NCBI GenBank assembly: GCA_028023455.1
Contig: JAQFVV010006273.1
Span: 2,356,001-2,420,000, forward strand
Direction: 5' to 3'
Source: Epiperipatus broadwayi
Lineage: Eukaryota; Onychophora; Udeonychophora; Euonychophora; Peripatidae
DNA: 64,000 nucleotides
Below are positions 33,379 to 44,399 of the stretch, one piece after another. Made by a program: the position numbers and the translations under genes. The notes under the pieces are model-generated. The model made no database searches and was not told the DNA's origin. It was given only the letters and a program-made list of their open reading frames with translations. Within the stretch, counting starts at the first letter, position 1. Each line of letters begins with the position of its first letter.

Positions 33379-34541
33379 AAAGTTATAGATTCATGCATTA
33401 GATTTTTATAACAGAAAGAGAAAGTCATTTTGTTCTAGAATGGTTACAATTAGCATTACAACGTCATGTTGAAATAAAAGTTATATTACAAATAATTTAG
33501 ATTTTAAAAAGAAAGTTTTGAAAGAGTTCATATTAACAGCATGATTAGGATTTATCTTCCATTTCCTGATGTCTTGATGTACATACAGATTGGAAAGTGT
33601 AAAATTATAAATGAGTAAAACATGGTTAGCAAGGCAAAGCTTTGAAAAATAATGGCTGGCATCTTGAGATCGTTATTACGGCATTTAAATTAGGCAGTCC
33701 ATAAGTGGAGATGGTAGGTTAGCATATGGAAACGATTTTTGGAGAAGAAGAAGCAAATTAGTCCCTCTACTCTGGATTCATATTTCAAAATTTAAATTGC
33801 CATGGGTCCATTCTGCAACACTTGGTAAAATGGCGCACTAAGAGACAGCCTAAATTTTCGGCTCTATTTATATTAGTAAGACCTTCTCAAATATTCCCTG
33901 TTCCCACTTGGTAAGGCCCAGATGTCCATTAAGTGGCCTGAATGCACCTATTGTTTATTTTCAACGATAATGCAACAAGTCCTAGAGAGTATTGTTCTAA
34001 TCTATTTTGAGAATGGAAATAGATTCAAAAGATATAATTTTCATTAACATTTTGTTTGCTAAGGGATTTTAATTTATTAATTACCCTTTTTAAATTAAAT
34101 CTAGAATATTTTTTTATTTATATGTTTCAGAGTTATTTTAATTACTCTCTAGAACTTTCTTTGGTATTGCATAATAAAATAAAATACGCGAACTGTAAAA
34201 TAAATATACATAATATTTAATAACGAAAAATATATTTTTATCAATAATGTATTTTTGCCAATCTTGAAAAACACATACATGATTACTTAAAGGGAATGGA
34301 AATTTAAATATTTCTGACTTAAAATTATTAAATATTCTTTGATAATAAAAATGTTTAACTTATGAAAATACAAAAATAAAGGAGGGTTTTAAAACTTGTA
34401 TGTGTGTCCTTTCACTCTCTAGTCACTCCACACATATAGTTGGGTTTAAACCTCTGATTCAAAGTTTTGAATCACCAGACAGTGAAGCAAAAATGTGTAA
34501 TATATTTTCCGCTTCAATAAATAAATATATATATATATATA
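33379..34541. other. Intronic sequence up to LTR element 2
   Basis: No gene recognised. TTGGGTTTAAACCTCTG near 34440 resembles the B-box-like end of the dispersed repeats. An (AT)n tract at 34525-34541 abuts the LTR. Confidence 0.45.
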
Positions 34542-36082
34542 TGAACCACCCACCTTATTTATCTAACTTAAATAAAAAAAATAGAAATCTGAAATACTTT
34601 TCCTCCTTTTTTAAACTACCCAATATTTAAAGGTGCTTGGTCCTGAGTGTAAAATATCATGGGCAGCAAACTATCAATAACATAAACACTCGGCTACTGG
34701 ACAAATAGCAACCAAACAAACACTTTATTTATTTTTAAGATAAAACCTTTTAGGCACCAGCTAATTACATTCATAATTAACATGTTTATCTGTTTAGCAC
34801 TAAATCCAGTACCTGAGCCTCCAGCTAGCTCAATGGATTTTAACTATCTTTTAAGAGAATAACAACTCTGCCCTACAAAAAACTTCTATTTTAAAAAAAA
34901 ATTACAATGTACTGACTGAGAAAACAATTTACATCTTTACACAACAAATCCTTACTTTTAAAATTATAATTTCCCTTTCCACTTTATTAAGATGTTACTC
35001 TGTATAACTGTGTGTGTTAAAACATAAATATTTTAAAAGACAATTTAAATATTTCCTCTTTCTAAAAAAAACAAACAATCATTTTGCTTTATAATTTAAA
35101 CACGCACACTCTGTTCATTTTAGATGTTTTTAATACATTATTATTATAAATAAAATGTACACAATGCATCAACTTAAAATTCACACAGTCGTACACACAA
35201 TGTCTTTAAATATAATTAAATATAGAAGCCAATATTGTTTGTATTTTCCAAATATTATTTTAAAAAGTTTAAAGTTTTATTTAGCACAGTTTACTGTTTA
35301 TCTTTAAAGGAAATCAAGAATAAAAGCATATTAAAACAAAAGTTACCTAGGATTTATGAATTTGGAAATGACGTACACAGCACAATGTAAATTCTTTAAA
35401 ATTACTTATGACCAGTTAGCGCTAACTTCCAACAAATCTTCTTTGGATCCTGTGATCTTATATAAACTTTCGTGGATTTTCCAGCATACACACACTCCGC
35501 TACTTTACTTGCTTTATTTGAACATGGTTCCCTCTGAATTAAGAAAGCTCCAGTTGATTGTACAACATGGTGATTTAACAGTGCATTGTATCGGGAGACA
35601 TAACAATTTATATAATTGTTATATCTATAGCTTCAAGAAATATTTTTAAAAATGTAATAATAATGACAAGAATAATAAATGTTAAAATATTTAAACTGTT
35701 TAAACAATGGAAATTTTGTATTAACTCCAGCATCTATTGTCTCGTGAAATTACTGTCGTTTGCTTCGCTTTGATTGGGCTTCTATTTTTTTTCTTTAAAA
35801 CTTTCACACACACATTTAATTGTTTTATTGTAAAACAAAACAAAATTTCTTTATTATTTTTTATTACAAATTAATCAAAATAATATTAAATCATTTTTAT
35901 TTCATTTTTATTTTTTAAATAAAAAAAATCTTATCCTCTTTTAAAGCATTTATTATTTATTTTTCTTTAATAATAAAACCCCTATCCTACTCTTTAGTTT
36001 TAAATCTTTATTCTTTCAACTTTTATTTTTTAAAAAATGAGATTTATAAAATATTAATTAGATAACAATGTACCTTGGTAGA
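34542..36082 (-). repeat. 3' LTR of element 2 (about 1,541 bp)
   Basis: In element orientation it starts TCTACCAAGG (TG mutated to TC) and ends GGTGGTTCA. A TATA-like TATATAAG on the minus strand at 35457-35464 is followed by ATCACAGGATCC. The 97-codon plus frame at 35356-35649 has a shortened counterpart in the other LTR and is not supported. Confidence 0.85.
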
Positions 36083-36258
36083 TTATCTCCGCCACTCCTC
36101 TGAAACTAAAATATTATTCTGAGCATTTTAGTTTCCAAAATTTAAATTTATAAATATTATATTACTTTATTTAATTAAAGTTTGTTTACCTATATTTATT
36201 TATTATAATTTCCATCCCATTATATTTTTATTAAGATCGATCAGGTGGCTCTTTCTTT

Positions 36259-37419
36259 CTACCAAATGAATCGTTCTGCCCATCCCATTTTCTGTATCGA
36301 TCTAGAGGTTTCCCAGGGTAAATTGCCGTAATCCACCTGTGTTAAAAATTCTGCCATTTCTTCCACTGAATGTCCATCTTTACTCAACATTAAATGTTGT
36401 ATATTTGGCAGCATGTTATTTCGTAATATTCGAATCATCTGCACATCCGACATAGGAAATGCCGTTAATGCCTTAAGTTTTGATATTTGCCGGTAGAAGA
36501 ATTGCGCATGGGTTTCTCCCCGAGCATTCAAATATCTTTCCTGAGATATTTTATAAATGATCCCATCTTGCCTGGACTTATTCCAAAATGCTCTTAGAAT
36601 CAAATGTCTATACTCTGCAAATGTCTGCAGTTTATCACCTAACGTATGCCACCAATCACATGCTGTCTCTTGGAGGTAACTACTCGCCACCACAACTTTA
36701 TCCTCCTCTGGCAAATTTTGAAAATGAAACAAATTACCTAAGCTCTCTAAATGTTTCAATGGGTTTTCTCCCACTTCCATTTTGAATACTGAAACAGTAA
36801 ATTGCTTTTCCATGAATTTACTCATCCGTACATCTTGCCTATCATCAAAACTGAAATTATCACACTTCTGTTCTATCTGTTTTACTTTCTGCTGTATCTC
36901 TTCCATTACACTACTATATACCTCCTTCAATTCAGCCCTTATATCCTCCTTACTCTCTATTACTTTGTCAGAATTTCTTAATTCTTTATCATTACTTTCT
37001 TTCGTGCTCTTTATTTTTACTTTCACTATTTCCTGCTTCACCATTCTCTGACTATTTACTAATTCCTGGCATATCCCTTCTACTTGCACTACTCTCACTT
37101 TGAACTGATTCATGTCCCCATTGCTTAACTCCTCCCTCACTTCTTACATGTCTCCTTTTAATTCTAAAATCTCAGACTTTTCTTCGTCTACATCTTTCCT
37201 CATTACTTCTACCGCTTCCTGGCTTACGTCCATTCTTCCCATTAATTCCTGTCTCATTTCTTTCATCTCTGTCCCAAGCTCACTAACTTCCTGCTTCATT
37301 ATTTGATGATTTTGATTAATATCTTCACGCATTTCCTTCATCATATTCATTAACAACTGAAATGCACTCTCCTCTACTATATGTGGGTTTTTAAAGGATA
37401 TTGGGCTTACTTATACCAT
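36259..37419 (-). pseudogene. Gag of LTR element 2, interrupted by stop codons
   Basis: One frame from ATG at 37419 to TAG at 36259, broken by TAA as codon 3 (37411-37413) and TAA at 37144-37146. N-terminal SPISFKNPHIVEE matches element 1 gag. A long coiled coil follows (MMKEMREDINQNHQIMKQEV and on). The downstream 293-codon part holds a Ty3/Gypsy-type gag domain: SYLQETACDWWHTLGDKLQT, YRHLILRAFWNKSRQDGI, THAQFFYRQISKLKAL. In that family the W-W and F..F spacing is typical of the retrotransposon gag helical fold that assembles particles. No zinc knuckle is seen. The 3' end after the stop resembles the end of element 1 gag at DNA level (AAAGAAAGAGCCACCTGA). Confidence 0.78.
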
Positions 37420-37759
37420 TGCCTCTCTGTCACTTCCACTTTCTTCGATTTTATCACTGTTCTATCTAACTTTATTTAAATATAAAAAATTTTCTATTTC
37501 AAAACGTATGTACAATCAACCTTCACTCCCCTAGTTCTACCTTTATGCCTCATGTTCGTTTATCCTCATTCATTCGGAGTGTCCTTTATTTTTTTCTTTC
37601 TTAAGGATTATGCTTCCACATTATATAATGTCATACAAAAATCACTTTTATTAGTTATGCTAATCTGACCGGTTCTAAAAAAAAACAAAAAAACAAACAC
37701 ATTTGCTAACCTTTCTTTCACTAACTATCACCTATATTATTAATGGCCAACATTGACCA
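37420..37759. other. Leader of element 2 between minisatellite and gag
   Basis: About 340 bp of AT-rich leader. It includes a short A-run at 37678-37700 and shows no open frame of note. Confidence 0.5.
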
Positions 37760-38250
37760 CACCATTTAGAAAATGTCTAACTACAGCTTATGTTGTTCCT
37801 ACATTTGAAACAACCAGTTTCAGGCCATGTCGATGCACCAAATGAACGTGCAACTACAGCTTATATTGGCCCTACCATTGGCAATGATTATTTTCAGGCC
37901 CCGTTAATGTGCCACATATACATCCAACTACAACTTACATTGGTCCTACATTAATGTGCTAAATGACCGTCCAACTACAACTTATCTCGATCCTACCATT
38001 TGAAACAACTAGTTTCAGGCCACGTTAATGCGCAAAATAAATGTCCAACTAGAACTTACATTGGTCCTACGTTAATGCACCAAATGACCATCTAACTACA
38101 ACTTACGTCAGTCCTACCAATGCGCCAAATAAATGTCCAACTACAACTTATGTTGGTCCTTCATTAATGTGCCAAATGACCGTCCAACTACAACTTACAT
38201 TGGTTCTACCACTTGAAACATCTAGATTTGGGCCATATTGATGCACAAAA
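37760..38250 (-). repeat. Leader minisatellite of element 2, alternating about 56- and 85-bp units
   Basis: Read on the minus strand, units contain TTTGGTGCATTAACGT, AGGACCAATGTAAGTTGTAG and TTGGACGGTCA. Every other unit has an added GGCCTGAAACTGGTTGTTTCAA. About seven degenerate units run right up to the 5' LTR. The first bases after the LTR (TTTTGTGCATCAATATGG) are a mutated unit start, so the primer-binding region itself is part of the repeat. Confidence 0.75.
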
Positions 38251-39814
38251 TGAACCGCCCACCTTATTTATCTAAACTAAAACAACAAATAAAAATCTGA
38301 AATACTTTTCCTCCTTTTTTAAACTATCCAACATTTAAAGGTGCTTGGTCCTCAGGTAGAGTGTAAAATATCATTGGCAGCAAACTACCAATAACATAAA
38401 CACTCGGCTACTGGAGAAATACCAACCAAACAAACACTTTATTTATTTTTAAGGTAAAACCTTTTAGGCACCAGCTAATTACATTCGTAATTAACATGTT
38501 TATTTGTTTAGTCCTAAATCCAGTACCTGAGCCTCCAGCTACCTCAACAGATTTTAACTACCTTTTAAGAGAATAACAACTCCGCCCTAGAAAATACTTC
38601 TATTTTAAAAAAAAAATAACAATGTACTGACTGAGAAAACCATTTGCGTCTGTACACAACAAATCCTTACTTTTAAAATTATAATTTCCCTTTCCACTTT
38701 ATTAAGATATTACTCTATAACTGTGTGTGTTAAAACATAAATATTTTAAAAGATAATTTAAATATTTCCTTTTTCTAAAGAAAAAAAGCAATCGTTTTGC
38801 TTTATAATTTAAACACGCACACTCTGTTCATTTTAGATAAATGTTTTTTAATACATTATTATTATAAATAAAATATACACAATGCATCAACTTAAAATTC
38901 ACACATTCATACACACAATGTCTTTAAATATAATTAAATATAGAAGCTGATATTGTTTGTATTTTCCAAATATTATTTTAAAAAGTTTAAAGTTTTATTT
39001 AGCACAGTTTACTGTTTATCTTTAAAGGAAATCAAGAATGAAAGCATATTAAAACAAAAGTTATCTAGGATTTATGAATTTGGAAATGACGTACACAGCA
39101 CAATGTAGATTCTTTAAAATTACTTATGACCGGAAAGTGCTAACTTCCAACAAATCTTCTTTGGATCCTGTGATCTTATATAATTGTAGATTTTTCAGCA
39201 TACACACACTCTGCTACTTTACTTGCTTTATTCGAACATGGTTCCCTCTGAACTAAGAAAGCTCCAGTTGATTGTACAATGCGATGATTTAACAGTGCAT
39301 TGTATCGGGAGACATAACAATTTATATAATTGTTATATCTATTGCTTCAAGAAATATTTTTAAAAATGTAATAATAATGATGAGAATAATAAATGTTAAA
39401 ATATTTAAACCGTTTAAACAATGAATTTTTTTTATTAACTCCAGCGTCTATTGTCTCGTGAAATTACTGTCCTTTGCTTCGCTTTGATTGGGCTTCTATT
39501 TTTTTTTTTAAAACTTTCACACACACACACACACATTTAATTGTTTTATTGTAAAACAAAACAAAATTTCTTTATTATTTTTTATTACAAATTAATCAAA
39601 ATAATATTAAACCATTTTTATTTCATAAGATTTTTTTTTTCTTTTTTAAATAAAAAAAATCTTATCCTCTTTTAAAGCATTTATTATTTATTTTTCTTTA
39701 ATAATAAAACCTCCTCCCCTACTCTTTAGTTTTAAATCTTTATTCTTTCTATTTTTATTTTAAAAAAAACAAGATTTATAAAATATTAATTAGATAACAA
39801 TGTACCTCGGTACA
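38251..39814 (-). repeat. 5' LTR of element 2 (about 1,564 bp)
   Basis: In element orientation it starts TGTACCGAGGTACA (39814-39801), a perfect short palindrome, and ends GGCGGTTCA at 38251. TATA-like motif TATATAAG on the minus strand at 39182-39175. A (CA)n run at 39520-39534 is longer than in the other LTR. Its outer flank is (AT)n at 39815-39826. Confidence 0.85.
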
Positions 39815-40003
39815 ATATATATATATACACATCCATAAATTATGTAGCATCTTTATTCTTTAAATGTTTGATAGCTAAGTAAAAACTTGAAGTTTCCAAA
39901 TCAACTATTTTTATTATGAAAATGTCAAAATAAAACAATTGGCAGTTTTTATGAAAAATCATTATAATATAATATGGATTTTCCTCTTAATTTGTATATA
40001 CAA

Positions 40004-40202
40004 TTCAAATTTGCAAATACTTTTTTTTTTTTTTTTTTGCATATCAAAGTGGCTTTTTGTTTTTTATAACCCAATGCTAAGTGCACTTTCAGTGGACAGC
40101 TATGATTACAATGAACTTCACTAAAAGTGCACTTAGCATTAGGTTATAAAGAAGAAAGAAAGTACTTTGATATGCAGACAAACAAAGGTTTGCAAATTTG
40201 AA
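40004..40202. mobile_element. Palindromic miniature element (MITE-like), about 200 bp
   Basis: Left arm TTCAAATTTGCAAATAC...TTTGCATATCAAAGT...ATAACCCAATGCTAAGTGCAC; right arm its reverse complement GTGCACTTAGCATTAGGTTAT...ACTTTGATATGCA...TTTGCAAATTTGAA. Arms are about 85 bp with a T-run expanded in the left arm and a loop of about 30 bp. The frame at 39939-40124 crosses it and is spurious. Confidence 0.8.
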
Positions 40203-40234
40203 TATATATATATTATTTTTGAATATATATATAT

Positions 40235-42271
40235 TATAACGATCGAAATGAAAGTGAAGATCGAATCTAACTGCAAAACGGTATCTGCTCTACAAGGCGC
40301 CATCTAGGCATTTAAACCTAGAAAAATTTATAGAGTAGGCAGATATGCGCTGTTAAGATTCCACTTTATTTAAATATTCTGATCGTTAGCCCAAGTCACT
40401 AGCTCAGCGGAGATGCAGAGATAAAAATCTATATCTTAATTTATATCTTAAATATCAATAAATAAAAGCCACTGCCAGAAATTAACACATAAAAATATTT
40501 ATTTACGCACATATAAAATAACATTTAAATTCGAGGAATAAGTTTAACCTTTAGATTTTTATATTAACTTGTAAATTTACATTTAAAAAGATTTCAATAA
40601 GTTTAATTTTTATTTAGTGAGTCGAGTATGAATAGACTATATAGGTCTGCATTTGAAAAGAAAATATTCTTTCCCTTATTTAACCTTAGGTCAAAAGTTC
40701 GTAGCCAAAACGGCACCAATCCATCTGATACATTTATGTATTCAATGTAGCATGAAAATACGACAACACAAAATACTGTACTGTCAGGAATGTACATCTG
40801 AACAGTAAGTAGAATTAGAGAAGACATTGACTCTCCACCAACAGGAATGTTACATCTGTTGGCAAGTAGAACAATAAACAAAAAACTCCATAGGAATGGA
40901 CTGCGGTCTTCTGCCGACTTACAAACCCATCCATAGGCAAACAGAAGGTGTGTGGCATATATATGCAATCCTGCCTGAAGCGGATCTCATACTACATCTA
41001 CTAATTACACAAATATATCCAATCCATTGAGCCAATTCAACTATGAAACGAATAACCTAAAATTACCCTCCCTTAATATAACTTTACAAAACTATATAGC
41101 CATTCATGCCCGACTTAAATTTAACATTTAGATACGTTAACACAAATGAATTTTATAAAATTTGTTTTAAAATGTTGAGTATAGATCAGCTGCACAGATT
41201 CCATGGTCAAAAACATTCCAAATTAAACACAACCGATCAAAATACAAAGTCATCGATAAACGTCACTTGCATAGGGAATATACAAATCCCATTAGCATTC
41301 ATCGTAAGATGCTGCAGTGATATCATTGACCCATATATTCTAATCGAATGTGAAAACCACAACATAATCAACCGCTAAAGAATCTATGCAACGTCTATAC
41401 CCAACCTAAATGTCATCATTTAAAATTTAAACAACAAATAATTTATACAATAAGAGGAAAAAAAAATGGAAATGATTTTTATCAATCGAAAAACATATAA
41501 AATTAAACATTATTAATTGATTTTAAACTTAAAAGTCAGATAGAAGTTCATAAGCTTGAACGAAAGTTCTTAGTTATTTTTAACTTTAGAGTTCATGTCA
41601 ATGTAGCTTACAGTAGAAGAGTCCAGGTTCCTGTTTTTTAATTCCCACGACGTCTCCATTGGAAGAGAATGTTCTGGAGGTAGCATTAGCTGGTTCCATT
41701 TTTGTATCACAGTCTTTTCATTTTATATATTTTTTTTTTTTAAAACAAAAAAAAAATGAGAGAGAACGGCAAGTGCGTCTTACCGTTCTCATCAAATCAA
41801 GTCCGAAAAAAAAACTGTCTGGAACTCAATATTTCTCTTTTTATAGTAAATCTCCAGATTGAATGAACAAAGATGTCACTAATCCAAATTTTCATTCGGG
41901 TCCGGGCTGAGGCTTGGTGCTTCCATTGGTCAAGCTAATTTTTCTTTATTCTCTTATCCAATTTTCATCTCATCATTTTAATTATACAAGAGCCCAAGGC
42001 TAGCTTGCTTTTCAAACCATTTATAAACAATCATTTCCATTTACAGATTACAAGAATTAATTAATACCTGTTTTTATTTTTAAATCTTGTACGTTCAAAT
42101 ACTTATTTATTTGTTTTTTTCAAAAAAAATATTTTTAAAGTTTGGCATCTGTGCGAATGTATATACGTTTAACAAACATTTTAATTTTAGCGTTTAGTTT
42201 TTTACTTTTATTTGCGAACTTTTAAGTTTTTATTTTAAATTAATGTAACGACATATTTATATATCATTACA
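40235..42271 (-). mobile_element. Candidate solo LTR or short LTR-type insertion, about 2.0 kb
   Basis: The block is flanked on both sides by (AT)n. Read on the minus strand it starts TGTAATGATATATAAATATG and goes on to GTCGTTACA, a terminal palindrome like those of elements 1 and 2. Its other end is ATCGTTATA, so the expected CA is changed. The sequence inside is less AT-rich than the surroundings. The frames at 40603-40968 and 41106-41378 match nothing I recognise. With only one copy, the LTR status is inferred from the ends and flanks alone. Confidence 0.4.
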
Positions 42272-42328
42272 ATATATATATATACACACAAATAAAATGT
42301 CCATTAATTAAAAATTATTGTAATAACA

Positions 42329-42697
42329 ATAAAAATAATAAATATAATGATAATTAGCTATTTTATACAGTCTTTCAATCTGCAGAATTACTTTTGGTTA
42401 ATTCCTTAACTCTCTTCAACTGTCCTTAAATTCAAAAAGCAAAATGGAAGCAATCATTATCAACTCAAATCCCATGAATCCTGAATTTTAATTTAGCATC
42501 TTGTTTATTAATTATATAAGAAACAGCTAAAGTTAAAATTCGAGATTCATGAGATTTGAGTAGAGGATGTTTGCTTCCATTTTGTTCTTTGAATTTAATG
42601 GCAGTTGAAGAGGGTTAAGGAATTAACTAAAAGTATTTCTGCAGATTGAAAGACTGTATATAATAGTTAATTACCATTAAATTTATTATTTTTATTA
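42329..42697. mobile_element. Palindromic miniature element (MITE-like), about 370 bp
   Basis: Left arm AATAATAAATATAATGATAA...ACAGTCTTTCAATCTGCAGA...TTCCTTAACTCTCTTCAACT...CAAAATGGAAGCAA; right arm the reverse complement TTGCTTCCATTTTG...AGTTGAAGAGGGTTAAGGAA...TCTGCAGATTGAAAGACTGT. Arms are about 165 bp around an AT-rich centre with a second partial pairing (CTCAAATCCCATGAATC against GATTCATGAGATTTGAG). Confidence 0.82.
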
Positions 42698-42931
42698 TAT
42701 ATATATGTGGATAAGACACTTATTGGAAAGTAGCAATAGTTATCTTCAAAAAGTATATTGTTACATATAAAACTTGCATATTTTTTATACATTTAAATGT
42801 AGCAAGTTAGATTTTACAAAATGAAGTTTGCTAGCATAAATATTTTTACAAATGGGTTTTAATTATATAATTTTAAAATATTATATTTTTTACACAATGA
42901 TATAATTCCAGCTTGAGTCATAGAGAGGAGA

Positions 42932-43035
42932 CAAAATTTTATAAAAAACTCTTTATATATATATATTGTATACAGGAATTACAAAATTTTATAAAAAACT
43001 CTTTATATATATATATTGTAACAGGAATTACCCCT
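42932..43035. repeat. Duplicated (AT)n/TGTA junction, two copies about 50 bp apart
   Basis: ACAAAATTTTATAAAAAACT, then CTTTATATATATATAT, TGTA and ACAGGAATTAC, occurs twice (42932-42985 and 42981-43036). The TG of TGTA falls at 42967 and again at 43017. Confidence 0.85.
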
Positions 43036-44205
43036 TCTTAAACTTTTTAAACTTCTTTAAACTTTTTTAAATTTCTAATATTTTTTTTTTACATAACTCA
43101 TCATATTAATTTACAATATGATTTTTAAGGGACCCTCTACACAAGCAGGGGAGTAATTATGACAAATAATTACATATCAATCATACCCCTGGTCAGATTG
43201 CAATTTAATAAAATATTAAACTGACTGTCACCTTTCCTGACTGAAGTAGCTCCCCGACATGTGAAACATCTCATGGGGATATTTATAACAGGCTTAAAAT
43301 CCAGGGTGTCATCCAATACTTACATTGGAACCCATGAAATGTCATTAACACATTTAAAGGACTTGATCGATGGCTAGTTCTTAATATGAGACTTGTTACA
43401 CATTTACTTATATGAATGGAGAGAGGGGGGGGAAACGACCTTTATAATTAAAACAAATTTATTAAAAGATAATCATTAAATGTAATATAATAAGAAATAA
43501 TAAAATACAAACACATTAGATAGTATATACTTAACAAATTTTGTATGCTTATTTACAAATTCTATTTTGTATGAAATATAAAAGTTTAATACTGACATAA
43601 AATAATATTTACCTAGGACTTATAGCACATTTTTTTGAGCTTATTTGTGGTTTCAACATTGTCTTTAATTTCCATAGGTGGTTCAAATAGTTTTGGTTTC
43701 TATGGTAGATATGCACAATTCTTGGATTTTGTATATGGGTATGTACAGTTCCTGGTTAGACTTTGTATGTGGGTGATTGCCCCTTTGTCCTTGAATCTGG
43801 TTAGTTTTTTTGGTCCATGTATTGATAGCAAGAAAGAAACTTCTTGGTGTCTTGTTCTATGGCATGTTTGTTTCACTTAATTCAGTAGAATGGGTTGAAA
43901 CTTCAGCAGAAGGTGAGTTAAGTAATTTATTACAGCATTTTGCTAATTGCACACAGGAGAAGAGTGGAGGAAATGACCAAATACCAGTGTTCAGTTCTAG
44001 CCAATCATTCTCTTTAATAAATTGATTTTAAGTCTCTGAACTTCTCAACTCAAACTTAACTCTCTATAAACTTAACTTAACTGAACCCAATAGAGAATGT
44101 GGGTCTTTTATGTTACTCTGACCCCACCTCTGCTCGAGTCTCAACTGGGTTATCAATACATTTGATCTCCAGTATAAGTATTTTAATATAAACTGAGTAC
44201 TGATT
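43017..44205 (+). mobile_element. Candidate solo LTR, about 1.2 kb
   Basis: Starts TGTAACAGGAATTACCCC, right after (AT)n, with a short palindrome GTAA...TTAC. It contains GC-richer patches, TTTAATAAATTG (a possible polyadenylation signal at 44012-44023) and a downstream TCTCTGAACTTCTCAACTC region like an R/U5 end, and stops near the next AT tract at 44205. The right end lacks a clear CA. The frames at 43635-44025 match no known family. Only one copy exists, so this is tentative. Confidence 0.3.
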
Positions 44206-44217
44206 CTATATATGTAT

Positions 44218-44378
44218 GAGAGATGATCCAGACAAGTGATGAGTGCTGGTTCAGCATGAAATATATGTATTGAAGATCATTTATCTTTTTTACATGTATG
44301 TGGTCATTTGTATTGGTGTATAAGCTGGAGTGTATGACTACAGAGATCTTGAAAGTTTGGGTTCAAATCTTCTCTAAT
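44218..44378 (+). repeat. Dispersed SINE-like repeat, copy 4
   Basis: GAGAGATGATCCAGACAAGT, GATGAGTGCTGGTTCAGCAT, GAAATATATGTATTGAAGAT, CATTTATCTTTTTTACATGT, AAGCTGGAGTGTATGACTAC, ending GAAAGTTTGGGTTCAAATCT. The GGTTCAAATCT end is a good polymerase III B-box match. Preceded by a short (TA)n. Confidence 0.72.
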
Positions 44379-44399
44379 TATATATTTATATAATATATT

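Larger units (their letters stand above)
34542..39814 (-). mobile_element. Non-autonomous gag-only LTR retrotransposon (element 2), 5.3 kb
   Basis: Minus orientation: 5' LTR 39814-38251, interior 38250-36083, 3' LTR 36082-34542. The LTR starts TGTACCGAGG and ends GGTTCA, the same termini as element 1. A purine-rich GGAGTGGCGGAGATAA precedes the 3' LTR (36083-36098). The interior of 2.2 kb holds a leader minisatellite and a gag frame with stops but no pol. The LTRs show clearly more differences than those of element 1 (several percent by eye, with indels), so this insertion is older. It also lies within an (AT)n tract on both sides. Confidence 0.85.

Noticed and set aside
36588-37306. Plus-strand frames over the gag of element 2
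   Set aside because: Antisense of a coiled-coil gag; serine/leucine-rich with no family.
41106-41378. Possible retroviral-type protease in the 90-codon frame
   Set aside because: GNIQIPLAFIV and DPYILIE vaguely recall an aspartic protease, but there is no D-T/S-G active-site triad.
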